Part shown: one piece after another, positions 59,107-59,293 of the stretch
Layout of the letters: each line of letters starts with the position of its first letter
Numbering within the stretch: the stretch's first letter is position 1
Source: Streptomyces sp. S3(2020)
Lineage (GTDB): Bacteria; Actinomycetota; Actinomycetes; Streptomycetales; Streptomycetaceae
Length of the DNA stretch: 59,293 bases
Assembly: GCF_013044505.1 (NCBI RefSeq)
Contig: NZ_JABERD010000040.1
Span: 1-59,293, forward strand
Direction of reading: 5' to 3'
Notes under the pieces: model-generated
Told to the model about the DNA's origin: nothing
Database searches by the model: none
Seen by the model: the letters and a program-made list of their open reading frames with translations, nothing else
Position numbers and translations under genes: made by a program

Positions 59107-59293
59107 GACAGGGCCGAGAACAGTGCCGTCAGGCCCGCGATCACGAAGGACAGGGTGACGGCCGGGCCGGCCTTGGGCACGGCCTCACCGAGGACGACGA
59201 AGATGCCGGTGCCGAGCGTGGCACCGATGCTGATCATGGTCAGCTGCCAGAGCCCGAGGGAGCGCCGAAGGCTGCCGCCCTCGCCCTGGCCCC
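59041..59293 (-). CDS. Cationic amino-acid permease (APC family), fragment
   Basis: Read on the minus strand from 59293: SLRRSLGLWQLTMISIGATLGTGIFVVLGEAVPKAGPAV, TLSFVIAGLTALFSALSYAELAG. This is the N-terminal TM1-TM3 region of YhdG/CAT-type amino-acid permeases, starting before the window end. It degenerates after AELAG: expected IPVSGSSYSYAYAT is replaced by PIPVPGPPSPSPSAPS and the frame then runs antisense through the SWIM gene. Only ~70 of ~500 residues are present. A contig-end chimera with base-call errors is the likely cause. Confidence 0.8.

Overview
The window reads as high-GC actinobacterial chromosome, almost certainly Streptomyces. Support comes from strong third-position GC bias, GTG starts and four-base stop/start overlaps, leaderless-looking genes, rare in-frame TTA codons, LAXTG sortase substrates, an IclR/Dpp catabolic island, and a MoxR/VWA/SWIM operon of a kind I associate with Streptomyces. 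I see no rRNA, CRISPR array, insertion sequence or prophage. Both ends look like contig ends. The first 19 bases match the Tn5/Nextera mosaic end at 17 positions. The last ~250 bases join a SWIM gene to the 5' part of an unrelated amino-acid permease through a G-saturated stretch.

Layout. 0-5.7 kb: truncated HTH-nSTAND NTPase (minus) divergent from an acyltransferase-3 membrane enzyme, both with a TTA codon and an 11-bp inverted repeat between them; VOC protein; unusual tRNA-Gly(UCC)-like gene; tandem-GNAT acetyltransferase; NarL-type two-component system. 5.9-10.2 kb: membrane protein; an EEP-family phosphodiesterase and a VanY-like D,D-carboxypeptidase divergent from an OmpR-type two-component system. 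10.5-14.8 kb: two MFS exporters, an aldo/keto reductase and a CMD-like protein. 15.1-27.4 kb: a putative catabolic region with esterase, IclR regulator, dipeptide/opine-type ABC importer (one subunit is a permease-ATPase fusion), aldehyde dehydrogenase, FAD monooxygenase and a DHODH-like/membrane fusion. 27.4-31.1 kb: TetX-like monooxygenase, the second copy of the tRNA-like gene, a membrane Ser/Thr kinase and a small membrane protein. 31.3-40.3 kb: LigA-type ligase, DEAD-box helicase with a structured leader, small secreted peptide, PobA-like hydroxylase with a methyltransferase fusion, NodB deacetylase and cold-shock protein. 40.8-46.9 kb: phosphodiester glycosidase, Cml-type chloramphenicol exporter behind a candidate leader-peptide attenuator, LRR-like protein and a sortase-anchored DUF1996 protein. 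47.2-59.1 kb: a translationally coupled operon of DUF4132-like protein, 1631-aa protein, MoxR ATPase, DUF5682-VWA fusion and SWIM zinc-finger protein.

The two most interesting items are these. (1) Two copies of a 70-nt tRNA-Gly-like gene, each with its own promoter-like box, leader hairpin and terminator. Both keep the glycine identity elements but carry G55 (GTGC in place of GTTC) and U37 with a pairable C32-G38, which suggests a glycyl-tRNA used outside translation. (2) The MoxR-VWA-SWIM operon, laid out like ATP-dependent chaperone or conflict systems.
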